DNA from: Arenicellales bacterium
GTDB lineage: Bacteria; Pseudomonadota; Gammaproteobacteria; Arenicellales; JAHEKD01
Assembly (NCBI GenBank): GCA_028284225.1
Contig: JANQSD010000011.1
Span: 124,001-188,000 of the forward strand
Reading direction: 5' to 3'
DNA length: 64,000 nt
Part shown: positions 8,197-20,082 of the stretch, in pieces
Numbering within the stretch: position 1 is the first letter of the stretch
Layout: every line of letters begins with the position of its first letter
Program-made: the position numbers and the translations under genes
The notes under the pieces: generated by a model
Seen by the model: only the letters and a program-made list of their open reading frames with translations
What the model was told of the DNA's origin: nothing
The model's database searches: none

Positions 8197-10086
8197 TTAA
8201 GCACTTTGGGCGCCTTGTGCAAGTTCTGCGAATTTAATGTTTTTAATGCTGTCAATAATGCCCTGGCTGTCTAAACCACAGTCAGCCAGCATTGTTTTAG
8301 GGTTACCATGATCTATATGCTGATCGGGAAGGCCCAAATTCAAAATATGAGTATTAAGGCCATTTTTTGCTAAAAACTCATTGACCGCAGAACCGGCGCC
8401 GCCCATGACAACATTTTCTTCAAGTGTCACAAGCAAGTCATGGCTTGCCGCAAGTGATCGAACTAATTTTTCATCCAGGGGTTTGACAAAACGCATATTG
8501 ACCACTGTGGCATCAAGTTGTTGTGCTGCTTGTAGAGCTGGTTCCAGCATAGAGCCAAATGCTAACAAGGCTATGCCATTGCCTTTACGCTGTAATTTGG
8601 CCTTGCCAATTGGTATAGCATTCATTTGCTGCGATGTGGCAACTCCCGGACCGGTGCCGCGAGGATAGCGAACACAGGCAATGCCGGGATGTAAATAGGC
8701 TGTATAAAGCATGTCACGGCATTCCTGCTCATTACTGGGTGCCATAATGATTCCATTAGGGATACACCTTAAATAAGAAAAATCATAAGCACCGGCGTGA
8801 GTAGCGCCATCAGCACCAACCAAACCCGCCCGGTCGATCGCAAAAGTGACATCTAAATCCTGGACACTGATGTCATGAATAAATTGATCATAAGCACGCT
8901 GCAGAAAGGTCGAATAAATAGCCACAACAGGCTTTAAGCCCTCGCAGGCTAATCCTGCTGCGAATGTCAAGGCGTGCTGTTCAGCAATTCCCACATCAAA
9001 ATAGCGATCAGGGTATTTATTGGAGAATTCAACTAATCCAGAACCCTCCCGCATAGCTGGCGTTATGCCAACCAGCTTATCGTCTTGCTGTGCCATATCG
9101 CATAGCCAGTCGCTGAATACACTCGTGTAAGACTTTCCGGGTGAAGGTTTTTTCTCAAGTTTCCCTGTGCTGCGGTCAAAAGGTGTTACCCCATGATAAA
9201 CACAAGGATCGACTTCGGCCGGGTCAAAGCCTTTACCTTTTTGGGTGATAATGTGTAAAAACCTCGGCCCCTGAATTTGTTTCATGTTTTGCAGGGTTTT
9301 GACCAAGGTATTGATATCATGGCCGTCAATCGGACCGATATAGTAGAACCCTAACTCTTCAAACAAGGTGCTGGGTGTGACCATGCCTTTCATATGCTCT
9401 TCCCAACGTTTTGCCAGGGAGCGCACAGGCTGGGCAGTGCTGAGTACGGATTTACTGTTTTCACGTACACTCATATAGGCTTTGCCCGATAAAATACGAG
9501 CAAGATAATTGGATAATGCGCCCACATTCGGCGAGATTGACATTTCATTATCGTTCAGAATCACTAATAGATTGGCATCCATATCACCGGCATTGTTTAA
9601 GGCCTCATAGGCCATGCCGGCGGTTAATGCACCATCACCGATGATTGCAACTACATCTCGTTCTTCCTCTTTTAAAGCAGCACTGGTTGCCATACCTAAG
9701 GCAGCGCTGATAGAAGTGCTGGAATGACCGGCTCCGAAAGTGTCATACTCACTTTCATCCCGTTTTAAAAATCCGGACAATCCGCCTGCTTGGCGAATGG
9801 TGTGCAATTGTTCACGTCGCCCGGTGAGAATCTTATGTGGATAGGCTTGATGACCGATATCCCAAACCAGCCGATCGTATGGGGTATTAAATACATAATG
9901 CAAGGCAACTGTTAACTCAACCGTGCCCAGACCGGCGGCAAGATGCCCGCCAGTACGTGAGACGACTTCAATCAAATAGTCACGTAACTCGCCACAAACT
10001 TGTTCAAGCCGGTTTTCTTCCAGCTTACGCAAATCAGGTGGAAAGTTTAGCGTCTTTAGTAATGAATAATCGTGTGCTTCAGTCAT
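8197..10086 (-). CDS. dxs: 1-deoxy-D-xylulose-5-phosphate synthase
   Basis: 629-residue thiamine-diphosphate enzyme that condenses pyruvate and glyceraldehyde 3-phosphate to DXP, the entry step of the MEP isoprenoid pathway (the product also feeds thiamine and pyridoxal synthesis). The N-terminal half has '[19 protein letters not shown]' and the ThDP motif '[18 protein letters not shown]'. The transketolase pyrimidine domain contains '[19 protein letters not shown]'. Length is normal. It lies 69 nt downstream of ispA and is probably co-transcribed with xseB-ispA, the arrangement seen in many gammaproteobacteria. Confidence 0.98.
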   Translation of the reverse strand: MTEAHDYSLLKTLNFPPDLRKLEENRLEQVCGELRDYLIEVVSRTGGHLAAGLGTVELTVALHYVFNTPYDRLVWDIGHQAYPHKILTGRREQLHTIRQAGGLSGFLKRDESEYDTFGAGHSSTSISAALGMATSAALKEEERDVVAIIGDGALTAGMAYEALNNAGDMDANLLVILNDNEMSISPNVGALSNYLARILSGKAYMSVRENSKSVLSTAQPVRSLAKRWEEHMKGMVTPSTLFEELGFYYIGPIDGHDINTLVKTLQNMKQIQGPRFLHIITQKGKGFDPAEVDPCVYHGVTPFDRSTGKLEKKPSPGKSYTSVFSDWLCDMAQQDDKLVGITPAMREGSGLVEFSNKYPDRYFDVGIAEQHALTFAAGLACEGLKPVVAIYSTFLQRAYDQFIHDISVQDLDVTFAIDRAGLVGADGATHAGAYDFSYLRCIPNGIIMAPSNEQECRDMLYTAYLHPGIACVRYPRGTGPGVATSQQMNAIPIGKAKLQRKGNGIALLAFGSMLEPALQAAQQLDATVVNMRFVKPLDEKLVRSLAASHDLLVTLEENVVMGGAGSAVNEFLAKNGLNTHILNLGLPDQHIDHGNPKTMLADCGLDSQGIIDSIKNIKFAELAQGAQSA

Positions 10087-10155
10087 GTTGTCGAATCAGC
10101 ATAAACGTTTAGTTTAACGGTTTTTATATGATTTGGCTCTAGAAAAAAGTGCTAT

Positions 10156-11055
10156 TTAAAAGCTGCGATCAAGCACAAAATCATTTAATTGCATCAAAAA
10201 ATCAATGTCCTTGTTAATCTTCTCAAGATAAGTAAGGGCTTTTTGATGGTGGCGCTGGGCTTGTTTGCGTGATGCTTCAAGGCCGAGTACGGTGATATAA
10301 GTAGGCTTGTCATCAGCTTTATCTTTGCCCACAGTTTTGCCCAATGTCTGTGCAGTGCTGGTTTCATCCAGAATATCGTCGGTGATCTGAAACAGCAGAC
10401 CAAGATGATCGGCAAAGCAATTTAAATTAGCTAACTCCTGCTCAGAAACATTTTCACTGCAAATTGCACCCATTAATGCAGAAGCACAAATTAAAGCACC
10501 GGTCTTTTTCTCATGCATAACCTCCAGCTCGGCCAGACTAAGTTGCTTGCCGATTGAGTCCAGGTCGATGCCTTGTCCGCCCGCCATGCCTTGAGAACCG
10601 GATGCTTTGGAAAGGATGCTGATGAGTTGTAGCTGGGTAGGGCTTTTTAATGCACTCAATGCCGGATGATTTGACAATAGCTCAATCGCAAACGCTTGTA
10701 AGGCATCACCGGTGAGTAAAGCTGTTCCCTCGTCGAATTTGATATGTACTGTAGGCCGGCCCCGACGTAGTTCATCGTCGTCCATGGCCGGCATATCGTC
10801 ATGGATTAATGAATATGCATGCATACATTCAACTGCGCATGCCGGGACGTGTAAAACATCATTTTCAGCTTCAAATAATTGTCCACAGGCATAGACCAGG
10901 ATTGCACGTAAGCGTTTGCCACCGTCCAGGCATGCATAGCGCATGGCCTGGTGCAGGCGTGAAGGTGCCGCATCTGCTGCCGGTAATAACTTATCGAGCT
11001 GTTGTTGAGTCTGGGCCTGAAAGTCAGCCCAGCGCTGACTGAAATCTGAATTCAC
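10156..11055 (-). CDS. ispA: Farnesyl diphosphate synthase (short-chain polyprenyl synthase)
   Basis: 299-residue prenyltransferase making farnesyl diphosphate from IPP and DMAPP. The first Asp-rich motif is 'HDDMPAMDDDELRRG' with the two-residue insertion typical of bacterial short-chain enzymes, and the second is 'DDILD'. The N-terminal 'YACLDGGKRLRAILVYA' holds the conserved GGKR. It follows xseB after 6 nt and precedes dxs. Confidence 0.96.
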   Translation of the reverse strand: MNSDFSQRWADFQAQTQQQLDKLLPAADAAPSRLHQAMRYACLDGGKRLRAILVYACGQLFEAENDVLHVPACAVECMHAYSLIHDDMPAMDDDELRRGRPTVHIKFDEGTALLTGDALQAFAIELLSNHPALSALKSPTQLQLISILSKASGSQGMAGGQGIDLDSIGKQLSLAELEVMHEKKTGALICASALMGAICSENVSEQELANLNCFADHLGLLFQITDDILDETSTAQTLGKTVGKDKADDKPTYITVLGLEASRKQAQRHHQKALTYLEKINKDIDFLMQLNDFVLDRSF

Positions 11056-11061
11056 TGATCC

Positions 11062-11310
11062 TTAATCGGTTTCGTTATGTTCAGATTCGTGTTGCTGCGA
11101 AGAGTGGTCATTAAGCATTTTCTCGACTCGAAGCTCAGCTTGTTTAAGGCTTTGCTGACATTGTTTGGATAAGGCCATGCCGCGCTCAAAGTCCTTGAGC
11201 GAGTCTTCTAACGTCTGTTCGCCTTGTTCCATACGGTTTACGATCGATTCAAGCTCTTTTAATGCCACTTCAAAATCAGGTAAATCTGCAGTTGTCTTTT
11301 TCTTTGCCAT
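11062..11310 (-). CDS. xseB: Exodeoxyribonuclease VII small subunit
   Basis: 82-residue, highly charged helical protein with the XseB core 'FEVALKELESIVNRMEQGE' and 'LEDSLKDFERGMALSKQC'. It partners XseA (not in this window) in exonuclease VII. It is the first gene of the minus-strand xseB-ispA-dxs-folE2-ROK run and is divergent from parE across about 100 nt, where the promoters of both must lie. Confidence 0.95.
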   Translation of the reverse strand: MAKKKTTADLPDFEVALKELESIVNRMEQGEQTLEDSLKDFERGMALSKQCQQSLKQAELRVEKMLNDHSSQQHESEHNETD

Positions 11311-11412
11311 GACTTTTCGTTACAATTCGCACTTGGATTTTACCTTGTTTCAATCTGTTGTGCTTGAATACCATAGCAAGATAAACAGTATTTATTACTA
11401 GAAAGAGTTTGA

Positions 11413-13300
<1,888 letters not shown>

Positions 13301-13302
<2 letters not shown>

Positions 13303-13478
13303 CCCGGAATATACAACAGGAATCGTCATGAGAGGGAAAAATGCAATAAGATCAAGTGCGCCCGCAAGGAATTTGGACGATGCCATAGCCATCCTATGGT
13401 GAGATCAAATTCATGAGGACGTGCTTGAGATTGAAGCAGTTTTTCATCGCAATAGATAGCTATTGTATATTCCGGGTT
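13301..13478. mobile_element. 178-bp whole-length palindromic element between parE and parC
   Basis: Perfect 16-bp terminal inverted repeats, AACCCGGAATATACAA at 13301-13316 and its reverse complement at 13463-13478. Further arms are concentric with them: GAAAAA/TTTTTC (13336/13440), TCAAGTGCG/CGTGCTTGA with two wobbles (13352/13420), GAATTTG/CAAATTC (13369/13406), CCATAG/CTATGG (13383/13394), all centred near 13390. No coding capacity. This is the form of a small non-autonomous element (MITE-like), or of a very long RNA hairpin. No clear target duplication is visible. Confidence 0.65.
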
Positions 13479-13506
13479 TCAATAATGAATTCTTAGGTCT
13501 AAAAAT

Positions 13507-15801
13507 ATGGCACGCAAAAAAGCAAGCTCATCATCCAGTAAGCAACTTAGCATTCCACATGCGCAAATGGCTGAGATAGTTAAAATGCCCATGGAGTCCT
13601 TTGCCGAGCAGGCCTACCTGGATTATTCCATGTACGTGATTCTTGATCGCGCCTTGCCCCATGTCGGTGACGGTTTAAAGCCGGTACAGCGGCGTATTGT
13701 TTATGCGATGTCGGAATTAAATCTTCATGCTAATGCCAAGTTTAAAAAGTCAGCGCGTACCGTGGGTGATGTTATAGGTAAATTTCACCCTCATGGTGAA
13801 ACAGCCTGTTATGATGCCATGGCCTTGATGGCACAGCCTTTCAGTTATCGTTATCCTTTGGTTGATGGTCAGGGCAACTGGGGCACCCAGGATGACCCTA
13901 AGTCATTTGCTGCCATGCGTTATACCGAAGCCAGGCTAACTGCTTATGCTAATAGCCTGCTGGAGGAGCTTGAACAAGGCACAGTGGATTGGCTGGCTAA
14001 TTTTGACGGCACCATCAAGGAGCCCAAATTATTGCCCGCACGTTTACCCAATGCGATTTTAAACGGTGCTTCGGGAATTGCAGTAGGGATGGCAACCGAT
14101 ATTCCGCCACATAATATCCGTGAAGTTGTCAGTGCTTGTATTCGCTTGCTGGAAGCACCAAGATCAACAGTAGAAGATTTATGTGAACACATTCTGGCAC
14201 CGGATTTTCCCAGCGAAGCTGAAATTATTACACCTCAAGCAGAACTTATTGAACTATACAAAACCGGTAACGGCAGTCTCAGGCAGCGTGCGGTGTGGAA
14301 AAAAGAGAATGGTAATATTGTTGTCAATGCCTTGCCATACCAGGTTTCAGGCAGCAAAGTGCTGGAGCAAATTGCGGCCCAGATTAATGCTAAAAAGCTT
14401 CCTATGGTGGCTGATCTGCGCGATGAGTCTGATCATGAAGATCCGATCCGGTTAGTTATTGAACCAAAATCTAATCGTGTTGATATTGAATCGTTAATGA
14501 GCCATTTGTTTGCAACTACAGACCTGGAGCGAAGTTATCGAGTTAACTTTAATTTGATCGGTCTGGATGGTCGCCCCAGAGTTTTCGATCTAAAGTCACT
14601 TCTCAAAGAGTGGTTGGAATATAGAAAAGACACTGTCAAACGGCGATTACAGTTCAGGCTGGATCGTATTAACGAACGTTTGCATATTTTAGATGGTTTG
14701 TTGATCGCTTATTTGAATATCGATGAAGTGATCAAGATTATCCGTACTGAGGATAAACCCAAAGAAGTTTTAATTAAAAGGTTTAAGTTAACCGATACCC
14801 AGGCCGAAGCGATTTTGAATTTGCGCTTGCGTCATTTGGCCAAACTCGAAGAAATCAAAATTAAATCCGAACAGGCACAGTTGAAAGATGAAGCAAATCG
14901 GTTGGCAAAAATTTTGAATTCCGCAGCAAGGTTAAAAACGCTTATCCGTAATGAATTGTTACAGGACGCCGAGGACTATGGTGATGTCAGGCGTTCGCCA
15001 CTGGCAGAAAGGCAAGTAGCAAAAGCCATGGATGAAACAGCGCTGATACCGTCAGAATCGATTACAGTTATACTTTCCAGCAATGGCTGGATCAAAGCTG
15101 CTAAGGGCCATGATGTTGATGCTAGTGGTTTGAATTATCGTAGCGGTGATGAGTTTTTAAGCGCCGCCAAAGGCCGTACCAATGATTTATTACTTACAAT
15201 GGATAGTAGTGGTCGAGCCTATACTGTTGCGGCTCATAGTTTGCCGTCTGCGCGCGGTTTTGGCGAACCTTTGACCAGTAGCCTTAACCCACCAGAAGGC
15301 GCAACTTTTACTGGCTTGATGATGGGAACGGCTTCAAGTAAATATTTGATCACTTCTGATTCCGGTTATGGTTTTATAGGTACGCTGGAGAATTTTCAAA
15401 CTAAAAACAAAAAGGGTAAAGCAGTGATTCGTATAGCTAAAGGCTTTACCACCTTATCCCCATCGGTTGTAGATACTGACAATGAAAATTGGATTGCTGC
15501 GATAACCAGCGAAGGGCACATGTTGGTTTTCGCTGCAACTGAGTTACCCGAATTAGCAAAAGGCAAGGGTATCAAACTTATCAACATACCGGCAGCGAAA
15601 TTAAAAGCAGGAGAAGAAAAAGTTGTTGCCGCAGCTGCCTTTGTAGAAGGCGATCATCTTATCGTGCATTCAGGTAAGCGATATCTAAACCTAAAGCCGT
15701 CAGAAATTGATCACTATCTGGGGGAACGTGCCAAGCGAGGTTTAAAACTGCCAAAAGGTTTTAGGCAGGTCTGGAAACTTGAAGTGCAGAAAAAATTATA
15801 G
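13507..15801 (+). CDS. parC: DNA topoisomerase IV subunit A
   Basis: 764-residue DNA breakage-rejoining subunit of topoisomerase IV. '[24 protein letters not shown]' opens the winged-helix domain and the catalytic Tyr139 lies in '[12 protein letters not shown]'. The C-terminal part is a beta-pinwheel of ParC type, with degenerate repeats and no GyrA box. In the quinolone-determining region the E. coli Ser80 and Glu84 positions read Thr99 and Asp103 ('GETACYDAM'), natural variants whose effect on drug response I cannot judge. It is separated from parE by the palindromic element; TAGG about 8 nt before the ATG acts as ribosome binding site. Confidence 0.97.
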   Translation: MARKKASSSSSKQLSIPHAQMAEIVKMPMESFAEQAYLDYSMYVILDRALPHVGDGLKPVQRRIVYAMSELNLHANAKFKKSARTVGDVIGKFHPHGETACYDAMALMAQPFSYRYPLVDGQGNWGTQDDPKSFAAMRYTEARLTAYANSLLEELEQGTVDWLANFDGTIKEPKLLPARLPNAILNGASGIAVGMATDIPPHNIREVVSACIRLLEAPRSTVEDLCEHILAPDFPSEAEIITPQAELIELYKTGNGSLRQRAVWKKENGNIVVNALPYQVSGSKVLEQIAAQINAKKLPMVADLRDESDHEDPIRLVIEPKSNRVDIESLMSHLFATTDLERSYRVNFNLIGLDGRPRVFDLKSLLKEWLEYRKDTVKRRLQFRLDRINERLHILDGLLIAYLNIDEVIKIIRTEDKPKEVLIKRFKLTDTQAEAILNLRLRHLAKLEEIKIKSEQAQLKDEANRLAKILNSAARLKTLIRNELLQDAEDYGDVRRSPLAERQVAKAMDETALIPSESITVILSSNGWIKAAKGHDVDASGLNYRSGDEFLSAAKGRTNDLLLTMDSSGRAYTVAAHSLPSARGFGEPLTSSLNPPEGATFTGLMMGTASSKYLITSDSGYGFIGTLENFQTKNKKGKAVIRIAKGFTTLSPSVVDTDNENWIAAITSEGHMLVFAATELPELAKGKGIKLINIPAAKLKAGEEKVVAAAAFVEGDHLIVHSGKRYLNLKPSEIDHYLGERAKRGLKLPKGFRQVWKLEVQKKL

Positions 15802-15893
15802 GTCAAATATTCATCGATATACTAAACAAGAAATTTCCAATCAGTAAGTTGCAATTGTAACAGTCGAGTTGATTTTTGTAATCTGTTAACATG

Positions 15894-15921
15894 TATATCC
15901 ATGATTGGAAATTGGGATATA
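15894..15921. repeat. Inverted repeat downstream of parC
   Basis: TATATCC (15894-15900) and GGATATA (15915-15921) form a 7-bp inverted repeat with a 14-nt loop in the otherwise plain 188-nt gap between parC and the small membrane gene. There is no T-run, so it is at best a weak terminator or a regulator site. Confidence 0.25.
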
Positions 15922-15989
15922 TCATTCGGTCTAATGCAGATTGAATTGATAAGGGATAAAACAAAGGAAGTTGATTAGAGGTTGATGTT

Positions 15990-16178
15990 ATGAAAGTAAA
16001 AGGTAATCGACGCACAAAATATGGAAGAATCTATTTGATTAGTGAAATCTTTAGTGATCATTTCCAAGTTAAACATCCCATGTTATGTGTAATAATAGAT
16101 GTGTTATTTGCAATTTTTCTGGTAGTTTCTCTTATCTTATTAGCTTATATCGGATGGGAAATAATCATCAAAACTTAG
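15990..16178 (+). CDS. Hypothetical small membrane protein
   Basis: 62 codons with one strongly hydrophobic segment at about residues 33-57, a basic N-terminus ('KVKGNRRTKYGR') and a short tail, predicting a single-span inner-membrane peptide with the N-terminus inside. AGAGG lies about 12 nt before the ATG. I recognise no family. A small real gene is plausible from the hydrophobic core and ribosome binding site, but it stands alone between parC and a convergent gene. Confidence 0.4.
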   Translation: MKVKGNRRTKYGRIYLISEIFSDHFQVKHPMLCVIIDVLFAIFLVVSLILLAYIGWEIIIKT

Positions 16179-16272
16179 ACTTGACTGACACACTCTTGTT
16201 CTAAATCACAAACAAATATCCTAAGGGTCAGTTAACAGGCTAGAGTGACGTAAATGTGACTAATTACGACTA

Positions 16273-19200
16273 CTAACTGTTGTTGGTTTGTAGGTTAGAT
16301 TGTAATGATATGAGTGATGAGAATGTTACAATCAATGGTGTTGTACGGCGTAGCTCTTTCGAGAAACTGGCGATTATTTTGGCTGCTTCTAGCCAGGAAC
16401 CATAACTTCCCATTACTGCCGTATATTGAATACCTTGTTCTGAGGGGAAAGGCACAACCCTGGCTTGTTCTGCTAAATCAAAAGATTCGATAAATTCTAC
16501 TGTTTTGGCTTCATCAGTATGGTTAAAAAGTTGAATGGTGAATTTTTCTGCGGCTTGCTCATTTAACCATTCCGTATTGACATTATTCAGAATAGCAACT
16601 TTTTGTGCTTCTGCATCAGTTTGCGTTTGGTCGTCATTCGAATTTGTTTCTTCGATCGCTTCAGTTTCTACTGTCGCAACCTCTGTTTCAGGCTTCGGCT
16701 GGGCTTCTTCAATGACTCTGGTATTAAGGTGCTCGGTTGTTTCAGTTTGTTGAACAACAGCTTCAGGTTTCGGTTTAGATTCTGCCTCTGGTTCGGGTTC
16801 AGTAACTGCTGGTTTACTTACAGATTGTGACGGTTGTTCCTGGTCCTGTTCGGTCTTAAGCTCAGCAGTTTGCACTGGTTCGTCGCTTGTATTGCGAGTT
16901 AATGGATCAGTTCCACGCGCGACTTCATCTCCATCAAGTAATCCATCGCCATCGGTATCAGCCTTAGTAGGTGATGTCGATTTGGCGATTTCATTGCCGT
17001 CTGTCAAGCCGTCAGCATCTGTGTCGATATTTAATGGGTCGGTATTGTTGACGATTTCGTCGCCATCACTTAACCCATCTTCGTCAGTGTCCGCTTTGGT
17101 TGGATTGGTCTTTCTCTCTAACTCGCTTTTATCGGTTAGTCCATCGCCATCGGTATCAATTTTGGTGGGATCAGTGTTATTGGCAATTTCTTCTCCATCT
17201 GTAAGCCCGTCTTCGTCGGTGTCCGGTTTAAGTGGGTTGGTGCCATGCTCAATTTCATTTTTGTCACTTAAACTGTCAGTATCGGTATCGATTTTAAGCG
17301 GGTCAGTATTAGAAGCAACTTCTTGTCCATCATCTAGGCCGTCTTCATCTGAGTCAGCCTTGAGCGGGTTGGTTTTGCGATTTATTTCATTACCATCGTC
17401 TAGGCCATCTCCGTCAGAGTCCATTTTGACAGGATTGGTATTTTTTGCTACCTCAAGGTTATCGGCTAAACCGTCTTCATCAGAGTCGGTTTTAAGCGGA
17501 TTAGTGCCAATATTTAATTCTTCACCATCTGTTAACTCATCCCCATCGCTGTCGGCATTATTAGGGTCTGTATTACCGGCAAGTTCATCACCGTCAAGTA
17601 ACCCATCACTATCTGAATCGGGCTCAAGAGGATTCATCTGTTGGGCGACTTCATCGCCGTCACTGATTCCATCTTCATCACTATCGGCAACGAGCGGGTT
17701 GGTATTAGTGTTATATTCTTCTTGGTCAGAAAGACCGTCTGCATCAGTGTCAGCATTGGTAGGATCGGTTCCACTGACTATTTCGTCGCCATCGGGTAAT
17801 CCGTCATTGTCAGTATCAGCCGATGTCGGATCTGAATTGCCAGCAATCTCTTCACCGTCAATTAAACCATCGAAATCCGTGTCAGGCAGCAAAGGGTCTG
17901 AGTTATTGGCGATTTCGTCACTGTCGCTAAGCCCATCGCTATCAGTGTCTGTTTCTGTCGGATTAGTATTGAGGCTGATTTCTTTTCCATCACTTAACCC
18001 ATCGGCGTCTGTGTCAGGATTTGTCGGATCAGTTCCCCGTGCGATTTCATGACCATCGATCAAGCTGTCACCATCTGAATCATTATTATTAGGCTGCGTG
18101 CCTAGTTCCAGCTCACGCCCATCAATAATTCCGTCATTGTCAGTATCTATCAAGACCGGGTCGGTATTGCTATCGGCTTCTTCCGCATCGTTGATACCAT
18201 CTCCGTCGGTATCAGCGCGTAGTGGATTAGTACTAAGCGTGATTTCATCGCCATCAGGGATGCCATCGTCATCAGAGTCAGCCACAACGGGGTCAGTGCC
18301 TTGAATGATTTCCTCACCGTCATTCAACCCATCGTTGTCAGTGTCAGGATTAGTGGGTTCGGTTTGTCTAAGCAGTTCAATGCCGTCCGCTATACCGTCA
18401 TCATCCGTATCCGCTTTGCTGGGGTTAGTGTTGTTGGCTAATTCAGCGCCGTCAGTAATACCATCACCATCGCTGTCTGATCTTGCAGGATCCAGGTTTT
18501 GTGAAATTTCATCATTATCATTAATGCCGTCACCGTCACTGTCCAGGCTCAATGGGTTCGTATTGCCATCTAATTCTTGCTTGTCACTTAGACCATCACC
18601 ATCACTGTCTGCTTTTAGAGGATCAGTATTGACCGCAATTTCATCACCATCACTAACTGAATCAGAATCACTGTCTGAATTGAGAGGATCAGTTTTGCGG
18701 GCTACCTCTTCACCATCATTTAAGCCATCTCCATCAGAGTCAATGTGATTGGGTTTGGTGCCGAGTTTTAATTCGTCGTTGTCAAATAGACCGTCCTGAT
18801 CGCTATCGGCAAGAATTGGGCTGGTTGAACTATTAACTTCATCAGCATCTGATAAACCATCTCCATCAGTATCGGATTGATTGGCTGAAGTTTGATAATT
18901 AATCTCATCACCGTCATTTAAGCCGTCACCGTCAGTATCTGCTTTTAATGGATCAGTATTATTGGTAATTTCATCACCATCTATAACACCATCACCATCG
19001 CTATCTGGATTGGTGGGATTTGTGCCTCTGACAATTTCGATATTATCAGCCAGTTGGTCGCCATCACTGTCTTTTTGAGTTGGGTTAGTATTTCTATTTA
19101 TCTCATCTGCATCGCTAATACCGTCTTCATCGGTGTCAATCGAAAGCGGGTCAGTACCTTGTGCTATTTCTTCACCGTCGATGAGACCATCACCGTCGCT

Positions 19201-19431
19201 ATCAGGATGTCTTGGATTAGTACCTTGTGTATGTTCAGTGCCATCCTCGATTAAATCCTCATCTGTATCAGGATTATTAGGATCGGTTCCCCATGTTACT
19301 TCGTCATCATCATTTAGACCATCACTGTCTGTGTCAATTTGAGCCATTGTGACATTGCTCAAACTAAAGATTAATAATGTAAAAATAAAACAGCGACTGA
19401 ATGTTCTGGAAATTTTAATATCTATACTCAT
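16273..19431 (-). CDS. Secreted 37-repeat calcium-type (thrombospondin type 3-like) protein with C-terminal SPOR domain
   Basis: 1052 residues. A signal peptide (hydrophobic 14-25, likely cleavage after 'VTMA' near residue 30) leads straight into 37 uninterrupted 22-residue units of the form D-T/S-D-x-D-G-L-x-D-x-x-E-(8)-P, residues 33-846. Each has the DxDxDG calcium loop of thrombospondin type 3/OmpA-linker repeats. Next come a Pro/Glu/Thr/Gln-rich linker (about 847-950) and a DamX-like SPOR domain ('KFTIQLFNHTDEAKTVEFIE' to the end) expected to bind denuded septal peptidoglycan. The ATG at 19431 is preferred over an upstream TTG at 19452. No barrel or sortase anchor is seen. A periplasmic calcium-stiffened rod held to the wall by SPOR is the natural reading; the function is unknown. 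Confidence 0.85.
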   Translation of the reverse strand: MSIDIKISRTFSRCFIFTLLIFSLSNVTMAQIDTDSDGLNDDDEVTWGTDPNNPDTDEDLIEDGTEHTQGTNPRHPDSDGDGLIDGEEIAQGTDPLSIDTDEDGISDADEINRNTNPTQKDSDGDQLADNIEIVRGTNPTNPDSDGDGVIDGDEITNNTDPLKADTDGDGLNDGDEINYQTSANQSDTDGDGLSDADEVNSSTSPILADSDQDGLFDNDELKLGTKPNHIDSDGDGLNDGEEVARKTDPLNSDSDSDSVSDGDEIAVNTDPLKADSDGDGLSDKQELDGNTNPLSLDSDGDGINDNDEISQNLDPARSDSDGDGITDGAELANNTNPSKADTDDDGIADGIELLRQTEPTNPDTDNDGLNDGEEIIQGTDPVVADSDDDGIPDGDEITLSTNPLRADTDGDGINDAEEADSNTDPVLIDTDNDGIIDGRELELGTQPNNNDSDGDSLIDGHEIARGTDPTNPDTDADGLSDGKEISLNTNPTETDTDSDGLSDSDEIANNSDPLLPDTDFDGLIDGEEIAGNSDPTSADTDNDGLPDGDEIVSGTDPTNADTDADGLSDQEEYNTNTNPLVADSDEDGISDGDEVAQQMNPLEPDSDSDGLLDGDELAGNTDPNNADSDGDELTDGEELNIGTNPLKTDSDEDGLADNLEVAKNTNPVKMDSDGDGLDDGNEINRKTNPLKADSDEDGLDDGQEVASNTDPLKIDTDTDSLSDKNEIEHGTNPLKPDTDEDGLTDGEEIANNTDPTKIDTDGDGLTDKSELERKTNPTKADTDEDGLSDGDEIVNNTDPLNIDTDADGLTDGNEIAKSTSPTKADTDGDGLLDGDEVARGTDPLTRNTSDEPVQTAELKTEQDQEQPSQSVSKPAVTEPEPEAESKPKPEAVVQQTETTEHLNTRVIEEAQPKPETEVATVETEAIEETNSNDDQTQTDAEAQKVAILNNVNTEWLNEQAAEKFTIQLFNHTDEAKTVEFIESFDLAEQARVVPFPSEQGIQYTAVMGSYGSWLEAAKIIASFSKELRRTTPLIVTFSSLISLQSNLQTNNS
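16894..19335 (-). repeat. 37 tandem copies of a 66-bp coding repeat
   Basis: The DNA encoding residues 33-846 of the SPOR protein is an exact 66-bp-period array of 37 units (2442 bp). Units are diverged from one another in sequence, but none is shifted in frame or length. The period creates long spurious open frames on the opposite strand. Confidence 0.9.
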
Positions 19432-19587
19432 AAAATAACACCCACTACCCAACTAACCATTAAAATTGAAAATAAATCACACGGCATCGATCAACTGATT
19501 AGTCTTGTCTTTGTAAGCCTAATTATGCAATCTAATACTGATTTTATCTAGTCTTAACCACGGGTTGGGAGTGTAGATTACTAGGAT

Positions 19588-20076
19588 TTAATTATGTATG
19601 CCGATACCGATGCCAATGGTGAAGGGCAGGCGATAACCTTTGGAGGCTTTTGCATGGAGTTGCATTCGATCTGCACTTAAAACAGGGAATTGATAATCTG
19701 CCTGAGCCACTTTGCCGTCTCTAAATTTTTGCAGGGTGCCGATAATTGTGATTGATTGTCCTGTGCGATAATCGGTTGGTTCAAGGAACCCTGGATAAGA
19801 AGCTATAAATCTTCCAGTAGACTGCTTTTTATAGTTTGGTTTTTCATTTCTGTCCAACGGATAGCTAATAATCGTTAACTCGGTGGTTTGCTGGAGATTC
19901 TCTACAGCAAGAATTTCACCTCCCCATAAGTATTCTTTATTAATATCTGTTTGTTCATTAGTGAGTCTAGGCTCGATAGTTGATGCCGAATGGTTAGAAT
20001 TAAGTTTATTCGATTGGCAAGCTGACAGTGCATTGACAGCTATTAGTGCAATGATGATTTTTGAAATGATGTTCAT
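19588..20076 (-). CDS. Slp-family outer-membrane lipoprotein, copy 1
   Basis: 162 residues with an N-terminal lipobox 'LSAC' at about 17-20, so exported and lipidated. The body carries Slp/YeaY-family features: 'YLWGGEILAVENLQQTTELTII', 'GRFIASYPGFLEPTDYRTGQ', 'ITIIGTL'. Slp in E. coli is a starvation- and acid-induced outer-membrane lipoprotein of unclear biochemical role. It follows its paralogue by 6 nt, and the tail 'FTIGIGIGIHN' is Gly/Ile-rich and unlike that of copy 2. Confidence 0.85.
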   Translation of the reverse strand: MNIISKIIIALIAVNALSACQSNKLNSNHSASTIEPRLTNEQTDINKEYLWGGEILAVENLQQTTELTIISYPLDRNEKPNYKKQSTGRFIASYPGFLEPTDYRTGQSITIIGTLQKFRDGKVAQADYQFPVLSADRMQLHAKASKGYRLPFTIGIGIGIHN

Positions 20077-20082
20077 ACAAGC

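Noticed and set aside
13598-13830. ParC Thr99/Asp103 as quinolone resistance
   Set aside because: The positions differ from E. coli Ser80/Glu84, but both are conservative natural variants and give no firm prediction.
16894-19335. Regularly spaced repeats as a possible CRISPR array
   Set aside because: The period is continuous coding sequence of 22 codons with DxDxDG in each unit; there is no repeat-spacer alternation and no cas gene.
16892-19342. Long open frames on the plus strand opposite the repeat protein (up to 386 codons)
   Set aside because: They mirror the 66-bp period of the coding repeat, are Ser/Pro/Val-only in composition, and lack ribosome binding sites.
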